A stretch of 64,000 nt of DNA. It comes from Marinibacterium sp050389775. GTDB lineage: Bacteria > Pseudomonadota > Alphaproteobacteria > Rhodobacterales > Rhodobacteraceae. The notes under the pieces were generated by a model, which ran no database searches, was not told the origin of the DNA, and was given only the letters and a program-made list of their open reading frames with translations. A program made the position numbers and the translations under genes. Each line of letters begins with the position of its first letter. Positions within the stretch are counted from its first letter, which is position 1. Shown here one piece after another: positions 18,362-27,107 of the stretch. The stretch is from the NCBI RefSeq assembly GCF_050389775.1, contig NZ_CP177146.1, forward strand, positions 124,001-188,000, written 5' to 3'.

Positions 18362-19996
18362 CTACTCTCCTTCGTCCTGCACCTGCCCCCGGGCCTTTTC
18401 GCGATAGGCCAGCTGGGCCCGGCTGAGCCCGAGCATCCGCGCCGCAGCGGCCATGTTGCCTCCGCATCGCGCCAGCGCCGCCGCCCTTATCCGCGCCTCA
18501 TGCGCATCCAGTGAAAAGCCCCCCGAGGCCAGCTGAGCCTCGATCCAGACCCCGAAATCGTCCAGCTCCCCGCCCCGCGGCGCCAGCCGCCGGGCTTCGC
18601 GCGTGACCAGGTCGGCGGTGATCACCCCACCGCCGGCGGTTTCGATCAGCAGGGCCGTCAGCACGGCATCCAACCCATCCAGCCCGCCCCCCGGCGGATC
18701 GCCCGCCAGCCCCGACAGCGCACCGTCTTCCAGCGCCGGCAGGTCCAGCCCAAGCTGCCCGGCCAGGTCGGGCAGGCGGTCGGCGGCCAGCGCCGGCAAC
18801 TCGGCCCCCCGGCCCCGCAGGGCCGGCATGTCGACCGACAGCGGCGCCAGCCGCAGCCACAGCGCCGGGTCCAGCCCGCCCGAGGCCAGCGCCGACAACG
18901 GCCGCGTGGCCGTGGCCACCAGCCGCGCCCGGCCATGGGGCGCCGGCTCGGCGAGCAGGCGGGCCAGCTCGGCCTGGTCGCCCGCGGGCAGCGCATCCAC
19001 CGCCTCAAGACGCACGACCGGCAGCACGTCGCGCCGCTTGCCCCGCCGCGCCGGGGCCAGCGCCGTCAGCAGGGCGGCGGTTTCGGGACGGTGGCCGGAA
19101 AAGACCGTGACACGTGTGGCATCGTCGGGCCGCACCCCCAGCATCGCCAGCAGGTGGCGCGCGGCCAGCGCCTGGCCGCTGCTTCCCGCCCCGGCGATCA
19201 GGCAGGGCAGCGGCAGCCGCGCGGCGCGTTCCAGCGCCGGCAGCACCGGGCGCAACAGCTCGGCCTCGGGCTCTGACGGCGGCACCGCCACCACGGCCGG
19301 ACCCTCGCCGCCCGGCTCCGCCGGCGCCCGGGCCGGCTCGATCCGGCTGCGGAACAGGATCACCTCGGGATCGTCCTCGCCCCAGCCTTCGGCCAGCCGC
19401 CCGACCACCCGGCAGCACTCATGCCCCTGGGCCGCGCATTGGGTTTCCTTGTAGACCACCAGGGAGCCGAAAAAATGGCTGGCATAGCCCGAGGCATAGC
19501 CCAGCTGCTGCCAGCAGACCGGCGCCTGCGACAGCCGGGTCCGGTCGCGGCCCTGTTCCGCCTCGACCGAATTGTGCCACAGGAAATCGGCCGAGAACCG
19601 GCCCCGGGCAAAATCGAAATCGTTGAACACCGTCTCGACCCGCACGATGCCGCTGAGCATGTGCAGCCGGGTGCCGGCGGTAAAGGCATCGCCCCGGTCC
19701 AGCGTCGGCCAGGACGCCGCGACAAACCCCGCATCGGACCGGCCCATCAGGAACCCCCGGCGCAACAGGAAGATCCGCGCCTCGGCCTCGCCCAGCCGCT
19801 GGATCAGCTCGCGGCGCAGGATGCGGTCGGCCTCGGAATGGTAGAGCACCACGCGGTCGCCGTTCAGCCGGAGCGTGCCCGAGGAGGCGTCGAATTCGAG
19901 ATCGGAGAGCAATTCGCGCAGCGTCGGCCGGCCGCCCCGATCCATCAGGGCGGCGGACTCGATCGAGCCGCGAATGCGCGAGGCCGGGGTTTTCAT
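18362..19996 (-). CDS. V4R-domain regulator of the XylR/DmpR type with degenerate ATPase domain
   Basis: Aromatic-sensing regulator of 544 residues. Domains: XylR N-terminal activator domain (about 20-150), V4R (about 150-205) with the zinc ligands of phenol sensors conserved as Cys161, Glu184, Cys187 and Cys194/195, a region in the AAA+ position (about 240-470), and a Fis-type HTH at the C-terminus (GGNMAAAARMLGLSRAQLAY). The ATPase is decayed: GAGSSGQALA stands where GxxGxGKE is expected, and no GAFTGA sigma-54 loop is present. It therefore cannot be a normal sigma-54 activator. The start at 19996 (MKTPAS) is chosen over 20029 because AGGAGG lies just upstream. It is divergent from the SDR - Liv operon. 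Confidence 0.85.
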   Translation of the reverse strand: MKTPASRIRGSIESAALMDRGGRPTLRELLSDLEFDASSGTLRLNGDRVVLYHSEADRILRRELIQRLGEAEARIFLLRRGFLMGRSDAGFVAASWPTLDRGDAFTAGTRLHMLSGIVRVETVFNDFDFARGRFSADFLWHNSVEAEQGRDRTRLSQAPVCWQQLGYASGYASHFFGSLVVYKETQCAAQGHECCRVVGRLAEGWGEDDPEVILFRSRIEPARAPAEPGGEGPAVVAVPPSEPEAELLRPVLPALERAARLPLPCLIAGAGSSGQALAARHLLAMLGVRPDDATRVTVFSGHRPETAALLTALAPARRGKRRDVLPVVRLEAVDALPAGDQAELARLLAEPAPHGRARLVATATRPLSALASGGLDPALWLRLAPLSVDMPALRGRGAELPALAADRLPDLAGQLGLDLPALEDGALSGLAGDPPGGGLDGLDAVLTALLIETAGGGVITADLVTREARRLAPRGGELDDFGVWIEAQLASGGFSLDAHEARIRAAALARCGGNMAAAARMLGLSRAQLAYREKARGQVQDEGE

Positions 19997-20336
19997 GCAA
20001 GCCTCCTGGTTGTTTGACGATATCATCATGCTGAATGATCATTTCGGCAAGTCACCCTGGGGCAATTTTGCCGGCCTTTTTCGGGCAGGCCGAAATACCG
20101 TTAACTTTCAGAGCATTGCGTTTATACCGGATCGTTATATTAGTTCCGTCATTCTGGATTTGACTAAATTCTGCGCAGGTCGCGTTATGTGTCCCAACGG
20201 TTTTCGCCTCTTGGAGGAACGCGAGAACCTTCCGCAAGTGAGAGCACCTGGCCCCGGTTTTCCGGGCCCGCATCCGGCTGCGCCGGATGTGCCGGGATCG
20301 GTTTGCGGATCGGAACGTGACGGAGGAGGAGGCCCC
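19997..20336. promoter_or_regulatory. AT-rich divergent regulatory region
   Basis: This 340-bp gap lies between the V4R regulator and the SDR gene. From about 20025 to 20180 the DNA is much richer in A and T than anything nearby. It includes a perfect palindrome AATGATCATT (20034-20043), reminiscent of the TTGATCA half sites used by XylR/DmpR proteins. It also has a stem formed by CGGCCT (20072-20077) and AGGCCG (20087-20092). It probably carries the promoters for both directions and the V4R binding site. Confidence 0.55.
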
Positions 20337-21146
20337 ATGGCCAAACTTGAGACGATGTTCGACGTGCGCGGAAAATCCGTGATCGTCACCGGCGGCGCCA
20401 GCGGGATCGGCCGGGCCTATGCCGAGATCCTGGCCGAACACGGGGCGAAGGTCTGCATCTTCGACATCGACCCCGAGGGGCTGGACCGGACCGTGGCCGA
20501 GATCGGCGGCGACACCTGGGGCCAGGCCGTGGACGTGGGCGACCGCCCGGCGATGGCCGCGGCCTTTGATGCCGTGGCCGAGCGGCACGGGGGCATCGAC
20601 ACGGTCTTTGCCAATGCGGGCATCGACCCGGGGCCGGGCTTCATGACGGTCGAGGGCGAACGCTTTGCCGACGGCGAGATCGAGAACATCCCCGACGACC
20701 AGTGGGACCGGGGCATCGAGATCAACCTGACCTCGGTCTACACGACGGTGAAGAACGCCGTGCGCCACATGAAACCGGGCAAGGGCGGCGAGATCATCGT
20801 GACCTCGTCCATCGCCGGGCTGATCAACGAAAGCATCGTGGGCACGTCCTACATGCCGGCCAAGGCGGCGGTGAACCATTTCGTGCGCCACATGGCGATG
20901 GAGCTGGGCGCCTACGGCATCCGGGTCAACGCCATCCTGCCCGGGCCGTTCATCACCAACATCGCCGGCGGCCGGCTGCGCAACAAGGCCGACCGCGCGG
21001 CCTTCGAGGCACAATCGCTGATCGGGCGGATCGGGGATGTCGAGGACATCAAGGGCCTGGCCCTGCTGCTGTCCTCGCCGGCCGGCGCCTATTTCACCGG
21101 CTCGCTGATCGTCATCGACGGCGGCGCGCTGAACCGGCTGACCTGA
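20337..21146 (+). CDS. Short-chain dehydrogenase/reductase
   Basis: SDR of 269 residues with cofactor motif TGGASGIG near residue 18, FANAG near 95, catalytic Ser (VTSS) near 152, and Tyr/Lys in SYMPAKAA near 170. The start at 20337 (MAKLETMF) follows GGAGGAGGAGG; the long in-frame extension upstream crosses the regulatory region and is not coding. It is the first gene of the operon leading to the binding protein and the Liv transporter, so it may oxidise a hydroxylated side chain or dihydrodiol of the imported compound. The substrate is unknown. Confidence 0.88.
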   Translation: MAKLETMFDVRGKSVIVTGGASGIGRAYAEILAEHGAKVCIFDIDPEGLDRTVAEIGGDTWGQAVDVGDRPAMAAAFDAVAERHGGIDTVFANAGIDPGPGFMTVEGERFADGEIENIPDDQWDRGIEINLTSVYTTVKNAVRHMKPGKGGEIIVTSSIAGLINESIVGTSYMPAKAAVNHFVRHMAMELGAYGIRVNAILPGPFITNIAGGRLRNKADRAAFEAQSLIGRIGDVEDIKGLALLLSSPAGAYFTGSLIVIDGGALNRLT

Positions 21147-21354
21147 CTTGGCCTGATCCGGGCGGATCGGGGGCTGATCTGGGCTGATCGGGGCCCATCC
21201 GGGCAACCTGGCCTGACCGGCCCGCGATCCGGGCACCCCGACAGGCCCTGTCCCGCACATGCCAACCGGCCGATCCGACCGGCCCAACCATATCGGCCCG
21301 ACCCCGGCGGAGGAAGACGGGGGACGGCTGTTCACTGCAAGGGAGGAACTGCAA
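21147..21354. repeat. Spacer of short direct repeats
   Basis: Between the SDR and the binding-protein gene, words such as gggctgatc and gatccgggc recur several times from about 21155 to 21240. No gene or promoter was recognised. A strong GGGAGGA ribosome-binding site ends the spacer at 21341-21347. Confidence 0.4.
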
Positions 21355-22647
21355 GTGACCCATTACAACAAGCTGCTCAAGGCCGGCATCAGCCGGCGCA
21401 ATGTCCTGCGGGGCGTGGGGGCCGGCGTGGCCGCCTCGGCGCTCGGCGCGCCGGGCTACCTGCGGGCCCAGACGGCCGGCACGATCAAGATGGCCTACAT
21501 CACCCCGGCCACCGGCCCGCTCGGCCTGTTCGGCGAGACCGACGGCTACACGGTCCAGAAGATCCGCGAGGCGCTCGGCGGCCAGCTGACCTCGGCCAAT
21601 GGCGATGTCTACGAGCTGGAGATCCTCGAACGCGACAGCCAGTCCAACCCGAACAAGGCCGCCGAGCTGGCCGGCGACCTGATCCTGAACGACGAGGTGC
21701 ACCTTGTCGTGCCGGCCTCGACGACCGACACGATCCTGCCGGTGATGGAACAGGCGGAGCTTTACGAGGCGCCCTGCATCTCGTCCGGCGCGCCCTGGCA
21801 GGCGGTGATCATGCCGCGCGGGGGTGGCGAATATGACTGGACCTATCATTTCTTCTGGGGTCTGGACGAGGCGCTGAACACCTTTGTCGGCCTCTGGGAC
21901 GGGCTGGAGACCAACAAGAAGGTCGGCATGCTGTTCCCCCAGAACATCGACGGCGACACCTGGGGCAACGAGGATTACGGCCTGCCGCGCCCGACGCGCG
22001 ATGCCGGCTACGAGGTGACGATCCCCGGCTATTTCCAGCCGCGCACCAACGATTTCTCGGCCCAGATCGCTGCCTTCAAGGACGCCGGCTGCGACATCAT
22101 CGGGGGCATCACCTATCCCGACGACCTCAAGACCTTTGTCACCCAGTGCAACCAGAAGGGCTATAAGCCCAAGGCGGTCACGGTGGCGGCGGCCCTGCTG
22201 TTCCCCGGCGGGGTCGAGGCGATGGGCCCGCTGGGCAACGGCATGTCCTCCGAGGTCTGGTGGACCCCGGCCTTCCCCTTTGAAAGCTCGATCACAGGGC
22301 AGGACAGCCGCGCGCTGGCCGACCAGTGGGAAGCCGACCAGGGCCGGCAATGGACCCAGCCGCTGGGCTATTCCCACGCCCTGCTGGAGGTCGCCATCGA
22401 CATCCTGCAACGCTCGGCCGATCCGCTGGACCGCGAGGCCAACCGCCAGGCCATGGCCGCAACCGACCGCATGACGGTCTGCGGGCCGGTCAAGTTCGGC
22501 GGCGTGCACAAGAACATCTGCACCATGCCGATCTTCGGCGGCCAGTGGGTGACGGGCGAAAAATGGCCCTATGACCTCAAGATCGTGGACAATTCGGTCA
22601 ACCAGCTGTTCGAACCCGAACAGAAGATCGTGCCGATCGCCTGGTAA
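21355..22647 (+). CDS. Liv-type ABC substrate-binding protein, Tat signal
   Basis: Peripla_BP_6 binding protein, 430 residues from a GTG start at 21355, which lies 7 bp after GGGAGGA. The ATG at 21259 would add 32 residues of non-signal sequence. The signal carries SRRNVLRG followed by a hydrophobic stretch and LRAQ, a Tat-type export signal. The mature part (IKMAYITPATGPLGLFGETD) is paralogous to the protein at 16805, including the block RDSQSNPNKAAELA. It is followed by all four transporter genes, so this set is complete. An aromatic acid or other hydrophobic compound is more likely than an amino acid, given the neighbours. Confidence 0.92.
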   Translation: MTHYNKLLKAGISRRNVLRGVGAGVAASALGAPGYLRAQTAGTIKMAYITPATGPLGLFGETDGYTVQKIREALGGQLTSANGDVYELEILERDSQSNPNKAAELAGDLILNDEVHLVVPASTTDTILPVMEQAELYEAPCISSGAPWQAVIMPRGGGEYDWTYHFFWGLDEALNTFVGLWDGLETNKKVGMLFPQNIDGDTWGNEDYGLPRPTRDAGYEVTIPGYFQPRTNDFSAQIAAFKDAGCDIIGGITYPDDLKTFVTQCNQKGYKPKAVTVAAALLFPGGVEAMGPLGNGMSSEVWWTPAFPFESSITGQDSRALADQWEADQGRQWTQPLGYSHALLEVAIDILQRSADPLDREANRQAMAATDRMTVCGPVKFGGVHKNICTMPIFGGQWVTGEKWPYDLKIVDNSVNQLFEPEQKIVPIAW

Positions 22648-22650
22648 CCC

Positions 22651-23400
22651 ATGCTGGACGGTAGCGCCGGGACAACCCGGGACATTCTTCTTGCCGCCCG
22701 CGACGTGTCGAAGAGCTTTGGCGCGGTGCGGGTGCTGCACGAGGTCAGCTTCGATGTCTATCGGGGCGAGGTGCTGGGCATTCTCGGCCCGAACGGCGCC
22801 GGCAAGACCACGCTGTTCAACATGATCAGCGGCGACCTGACGGCCTCGGGCGGAGAAATCCGCCTGGGGGACATCACGCTGAAGGGCGAACCGCCCTTCC
22901 GGCGGTGCCACATGGGGATCGGGCGGACCTACCAGATCCCCCTGCCCTATTCGGGCATGACAACCTTTGAAAACCTGCTGGTGGCCGCGGCCTTTGGCGG
23001 GGGCAGGTCGGAACAGGAGGCCTATGGCTTCTGCGCCCAGATCCTGCGCGACTGCGAACTGGCCGACAAGGCCAACACCCAGGCCGGGTCGCTGACGCTG
23101 CTGGACCGCAAGCGGCTGGAACTGGCACGGGCGCTGGCCTCGGACCCCAAGCTGTTGCTGCTGGACGAGATCGCCGGCGGGCTGACCGACGAGGAATCCA
23201 AGGAGCTGGTGGCGCTGGTCCGGCGCATCCGCGACCGGGGCGTGACCATCGTGTGGATCGAACACGTGCTGCACGCGCTGCTGGCCGTGGCCGACCGGCT
23301 GATGGTGCTGAACTTCGGTGAAAAGATCGCCGAGGGCGCGCCGCAGCAGGTCATCAACGACCCCGAAGTCAAACGGGTCTACATGGGGATCGAGGCATGA
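22651..23400 (+). CDS. Liv-type ABC transporter ATP-binding protein (LivG-like)
   Basis: ATPase of 249 residues with Walker A GPNGAGKTT (about residues 49-57) and Walker B LLLLDEIAGGLT (near 165). The signature LSGGQ, normally just before Walker B, is replaced by LTLLDRKRLELARAL, the same replacement as in the second LivG of this window. The C-terminal YMGIEA tail is typical of LivG. The gene starts 3 bp after the binding-protein gene and overlaps livF by ATGA. Confidence 0.92.
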   Translation: MLDGSAGTTRDILLAARDVSKSFGAVRVLHEVSFDVYRGEVLGILGPNGAGKTTLFNMISGDLTASGGEIRLGDITLKGEPPFRRCHMGIGRTYQIPLPYSGMTTFENLLVAAAFGGGRSEQEAYGFCAQILRDCELADKANTQAGSLTLLDRKRLELARALASDPKLLLLDEIAGGLTDEESKELVALVRRIRDRGVTIVWIEHVLHALLAVADRLMVLNFGEKIAEGAPQQVINDPEVKRVYMGIEA

Positions 23401-24125
23401 GCGCATTGCTGTCCACCCACGGGCTGGTGGCCCGGTATGGCGATTTCCAGGCGCTCTACGGAATCGACACCGAGGTCGGCGAGGGCGAGGCCGTGGCCCT
23501 GATCGGGGCCAATGGCGCGGGCAAGTCGACCTTTCTGCGGGCGATCATGGGGCTGTTGCCCGTCGATCCCGACATGGTTCGCATCGACGGCCAGCCGATG
23601 GGCGGCACGCCGACCGACCGGATGGTGCAGAAGGGCGTGGCCATCGTGCCCGAAGGCCGCCGGCTGTTCCGCGGCATGACGGTCGAGGACAACCTGCGCG
23701 TGGCCATCGACCGGGCCGAGCATCTCGGCCGTTCCGGCGGCTGGTCGCTGGAACGCCTGCACAAGCTGTTTCCCATCCTCAGGGACAAGGCCCGCACCCC
23801 GGTGCAAAGCCTGTCCGGCGGGCAACAGCAGATGGTGTCGATCGGCCGGGCGCTGCTCTGCCAGCCGCGCATCCTGCTGTGCGACGAGATCAGCCTGGGC
23901 CTGGCGCCCAAGGTCATCCGCGAGATCTACGCCGCCCTGCCCGAGATCCGGGCCCAGGGCACGGCGGTGATCGTCGTCGAACAGGACGTGGGCCTCGCGC
24001 AATCGGCGTCGGACCGCCTCTACTGCATGCTCGAAGGTCGGGTCACGCTGTCGGGCCGGTCGGATGCGGTGACGCGGGACCAGATCGGGGAAGCCTATTT
24101 CGGAGCGGGACATGCAGTGGTTTGA
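23397..24125 (+). CDS. Liv-type ABC transporter ATP-binding protein (LivF-like)
   Basis: ATPase of 242 residues with Walker A GANGAGKST (about 38-46), intact signature LSGGQQQM (near 140), Walker B ILLCDEISLGLAP, and switch VVEQDVG. It pairs with the LivG-like subunit, which lacks a normal signature. The gene overlaps its two neighbours, ending 14 bp inside the permease gene. Confidence 0.92.
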   Translation: MSALLSTHGLVARYGDFQALYGIDTEVGEGEAVALIGANGAGKSTFLRAIMGLLPVDPDMVRIDGQPMGGTPTDRMVQKGVAIVPEGRRLFRGMTVEDNLRVAIDRAEHLGRSGGWSLERLHKLFPILRDKARTPVQSLSGGQQQMVSIGRALLCQPRILLCDEISLGLAPKVIREIYAALPEIRAQGTAVIVVEQDVGLAQSASDRLYCMLEGRVTLSGRSDAVTRDQIGEAYFGAGHAVV

Positions 24126-24969
24126 CGCGCTGGTCCAGGGCGTACTCCTGGGCGGAATGTATGCGCAATATGCGCTTGGAATGGCCCTGATGTTCGGGGT
24201 GATGCGGATCGTGAACGTCAGCCACGGGGACCTGGTGATCCTGCTGTCGCTGATCGGGATCTCGCTGGCCACGGCCTTCGGCCTCGGACCCTTCACGGTG
24301 ATGGTGGCACTTGTGCCGCTGGCGCTGGCGCTGGGGTGGCTGTTGCAGAAGGCGGTGCTGAACCGGGTGGTGGGCGACGACCCGCTGCCCTCGCTCATCG
24401 CCACCTTCGGCCTGTCGCTGGCGCTGCAGAACCTGATGCTGCAGATCTGGTCGGCCAACAGCCGGTCCCTGCCCGGCGGCGGCATCGAAAGCCGCTCGGT
24501 CGAGATCGGCAGCATCTACATCGGCCTGTTGCCGGTCATCGTGCTGCTGGCGGCCACCGGGCTGACCCTGGGCGTCGACCTGGTGCTGAAACGCTCGCGC
24601 TTCGGGCGCGCCCTGCGCGCGGCTTCGGCCGATGTCGAGGCGGCGGCGATGACGGGCATCAATCCGCGGTCGGTCTATGCCGCGGCCACGGCCATTGCCG
24701 TCGGCATCCTGGGCTTTGCCGCGGTGTTCCAGTCGCTGCGCTCGACGGTCGCCCCGGCCGACGGGGCCGCCCAGCTGATCTATGCCTTCGAGGCGGTGAT
24801 CATCGGCGGCATGGGTTCGGTCTGGGGCGCGTTCATCGGCTCGATGGTGCTGGGCATCACGCAGGCCATCGGTTTCCGCATCGATCCGGGCTTCGGCATC
24901 CTGGCCGGTCACCTTGTCTTTCTCATCGTGCTGGCCACGCGCCCGCAGGGCCTGTTCGGAAAGGACTGA
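24112..24969 (+). CDS. Liv-type ABC transporter permease (LivH-like)
   Basis: Membrane subunit of 285 residues with about eight hydrophobic segments. The N-terminal ALVQGVLLGGMYAQYALGMAL and the block VNVSHGDLVIL are family hallmarks, and AFEAVIIGGMGSVWGAFIGS near residue 225 is the conserved C-terminal motif. It is translated from within the end of livF. Confidence 0.91.
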   Translation: MQWFDALVQGVLLGGMYAQYALGMALMFGVMRIVNVSHGDLVILLSLIGISLATAFGLGPFTVMVALVPLALALGWLLQKAVLNRVVGDDPLPSLIATFGLSLALQNLMLQIWSANSRSLPGGGIESRSVEIGSIYIGLLPVIVLLAATGLTLGVDLVLKRSRFGRALRAASADVEAAAMTGINPRSVYAAATAIAVGILGFAAVFQSLRSTVAPADGAAQLIYAFEAVIIGGMGSVWGAFIGSMVLGITQAIGFRIDPGFGILAGHLVFLIVLATRPQGLFGKD

Positions 24970-24972
24970 TCC

Positions 24973-26001
24973 ATGACGACACTTTCAGATCCCGCCCTGC
25001 CCAATGTCACCGTGCGGCGGCAGACCCTGTCGGGCCAGGTCGCGCTGGTGCTCTTTGCCATCGCCGTCATCGCGCTGGTGGCCATGCCCTGGTGGGCCAA
25101 GACCGGAACCATCCGCATGGTGCTGGAGCTGTGCTGCTACATCGCCGTGGCGCAGATGTGGAACATGCTGGCGGGGTATGCCGGGCTGGTCTCGGTCGGT
25201 CAGCAGGCCTTCATGGGCGCTGCCGGCTATGCGCTCTTCGTGCTGGCCCAGACCTTCGGCATCAACCCGTTCCTGGCGATCTTCCTGTCGCTGCTGGTGC
25301 CCGCCGTTCTGGCCGTGCCCTGCTACCTGCTGCTGCACCGGCTGGATGGCCCCTATTTCGCCATCGGCACCTGGGTCGTGGCCGAAGTCTTCCGGCTGAC
25401 GGCGTCCAACATGGGGTTTCTCAACGCCGGGTCGGGCATGTCGCTGAGCGTGATGAAGGACTATTCGCTCTTTGAACGCAACGTGGCCATGTCGCTGCTG
25501 TGTGCCACGCTGATCCTGACGACGATCGGCGGCAGCTACCTGTTCCTGCGCTCGCGCTACGGGCTGGCCCTGATTGCCATGCGCGACAACCCCGTCGCAG
25601 CGGCCAGCCAGGGCATCAACGTGCGCCGCCTGCGGTTCGCGATCTATGTCGCGGCGGCGGTGGGCTGCGGGTTGGCCGGCGCCGTCTATTCCATGGCGCA
25701 ACTGCGCATCAACCCGCCCTCGGCCTTTGATCCGATGTGGTCCAACGTGGCGATCTTCATCGTCATGGTCGGCGGCATCGCCTCGATCGAAGGCGTGCTG
25801 ATCGGCGCGCTCATCTACTTCCTCGCCGACCGCTGGTTCGGGGAATACGGGGCCAGCTACTTTGTCGTGCTGGGCCTGATGACCGTGATCGTCGCGCTTT
25901 ATGCCCGCACCGGCATCTGGGGCGCGATATCGAAACGCTGGGACGCGCCCTGGTTCCCGATCCGGCGCCACCTGATCCAGTCACCGGAGGACAAGTCATG
26001 A
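24973..26001 (+). CDS. Liv-type ABC transporter permease (LivM-like)
   Basis: Second membrane subunit, 342 residues with about ten hydrophobic segments. The family motifs are GLVSVGQQAFMGAAGYALF (about residues 73-91), PYFAIGTWVVAE and ALIAMRDNPVAA near 200. It starts 3 bp after livH and overlaps the alcohol dehydrogenase gene by ATGA, so that enzyme is co-translated with the importer. Confidence 0.91.
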   Translation: MTTLSDPALPNVTVRRQTLSGQVALVLFAIAVIALVAMPWWAKTGTIRMVLELCCYIAVAQMWNMLAGYAGLVSVGQQAFMGAAGYALFVLAQTFGINPFLAIFLSLLVPAVLAVPCYLLLHRLDGPYFAIGTWVVAEVFRLTASNMGFLNAGSGMSLSVMKDYSLFERNVAMSLLCATLILTTIGGSYLFLRSRYGLALIAMRDNPVAAASQGINVRRLRFAIYVAAAVGCGLAGAVYSMAQLRINPPSAFDPMWSNVAIFIVMVGGIASIEGVLIGALIYFLADRWFGEYGASYFVVLGLMTVIVALYARTGIWGAISKRWDAPWFPIRRHLIQSPEDKS

Positions 26002-27014
26002 AGGCCGCCATCTTCGACGCCGTGGGCCGCCCGCTGCGGATCGCCGACCAGCCCGACCCCACGCCCGAGGCCGACGAGGTCGTGCTGAAGACCGCCGCCT
26101 GCGGCATCTGCGGCAGCGACCTGCACATCACCGAAGACCCCGCGCCCTTTGGCATCGGCGGCGGCTACGTGCTGGGCCACGAGATCGCCGGCGAAGTCGT
26201 GGCCACCGGATCGGCGGTCAGCGATTTCGAACCCGGAGACCGCGTGGCCGTGGTGCCCATGCGCGGCTGCGGGACCTGCCCGTCCTGCCGGGCCGGCGAT
26301 CCGGCGCGCTGCCCCGACATGGTACTGATCGGCGGCGGTTATGCCGATTACGTCGGCGTCGCCGCGCGCCAGTGCCACCGCCTGCCCGACGACGTGGCCA
26401 CGGCCGATGGCGCCCTGGCCGAACCGCTGGCCGTCGCCCTGCATTGCGTCCTGCGCTCTGGCATGACAGCGGGCGACCGCGTGGCCATTGTCGGTGCCGG
26501 GCCGATCGGCCTGCTGGTGGCCTTCTGGGCGCGCCGGCTGGGCGCGGCACGGGTGGTCATGGCCGATATCCACACCCACCAGCGCGACCGCGCGCTGGCG
26601 CTGGGGGCCACCGATTTTGCGCTGTCGGGCGACCGGCTGGCCGAGAACCTGGCCGATCTCTGCGACGGGCCGCCCGACTTCGTCTTTGAATGCGTGGGCA
26701 AGCCCGGGCTGTTGCAGGCCGCCAGCGAGGCCGTGCGCCTGCAGGGCAAGGTGATCGGCGTGGGCCTGTGCATCGGTGGCGACACATGGGATCCGTTCAT
26801 CGCCCTGTCGAAGGAAATCGACCTGGTCTTTTCGGTCTTCTTCCACCAGCGCAACGAATTCGGCGTGGCGCTGGATGCGCTCGCCCCGGGGCCCTTTGCC
26901 CCGCAACAGATCATCACCGACCGGATCACCCTGTCGCCGGTGCCGCAGGTCTTTGAAGGCCTGCGCCGGCGCACCGCGCAATGCAAGGTGCTGATCCAGC
27001 CCGACATCACCTGA
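25998..27014 (+). CDS. Zinc-dependent alcohol dehydrogenase (MDR family)
   Basis: Medium-chain dehydrogenase of 338 residues. Catalytic zinc ligands are Cys in CGICGSD (near 37) and His in LGHEIAGE (near 62). The structural zinc site has four Cys spaced C-x2-C-x2-C-x7-C (CGTCPSCRAGDPARC, near 93). The cofactor motif is VGAGPIGLL near 167. The true start overlaps the LivM stop. It may oxidise an alcohol group of the imported compound or of a pathway intermediate; the substrate is not readable. Confidence 0.9.
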   Translation: MKAAIFDAVGRPLRIADQPDPTPEADEVVLKTAACGICGSDLHITEDPAPFGIGGGYVLGHEIAGEVVATGSAVSDFEPGDRVAVVPMRGCGTCPSCRAGDPARCPDMVLIGGGYADYVGVAARQCHRLPDDVATADGALAEPLAVALHCVLRSGMTAGDRVAIVGAGPIGLLVAFWARRLGAARVVMADIHTHQRDRALALGATDFALSGDRLAENLADLCDGPPDFVFECVGKPGLLQAASEAVRLQGKVIGVGLCIGGDTWDPFIALSKEIDLVFSVFFHQRNEFGVALDALAPGPFAPQQIITDRITLSPVPQVFEGLRRRTAQCKVLIQPDIT

Positions 27015-27107
27015 ACGCGACACCAGCCGGGCCCGAAGTCACCCGGGCCCGACAGGATCCGAGCCCGGCACAACCGAGCCCGACACACCCGAGGAGGAGA
27101 CGGCATC

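Noticed and set aside
20058..20071. Possible sigma-54 promoter (TGGGGCAATTTTGC)
   Set aside because: The distance between the GG and GC elements is one base short of the -24/-12 rule, and the neighbouring V4R regulator lacks a working sigma-54 ATPase.
21112..23406. A 764-codon minus-strand frame opposite the binding-protein and livG genes
   Set aside because: Shadow frame; no motif and no ribosome-binding site.
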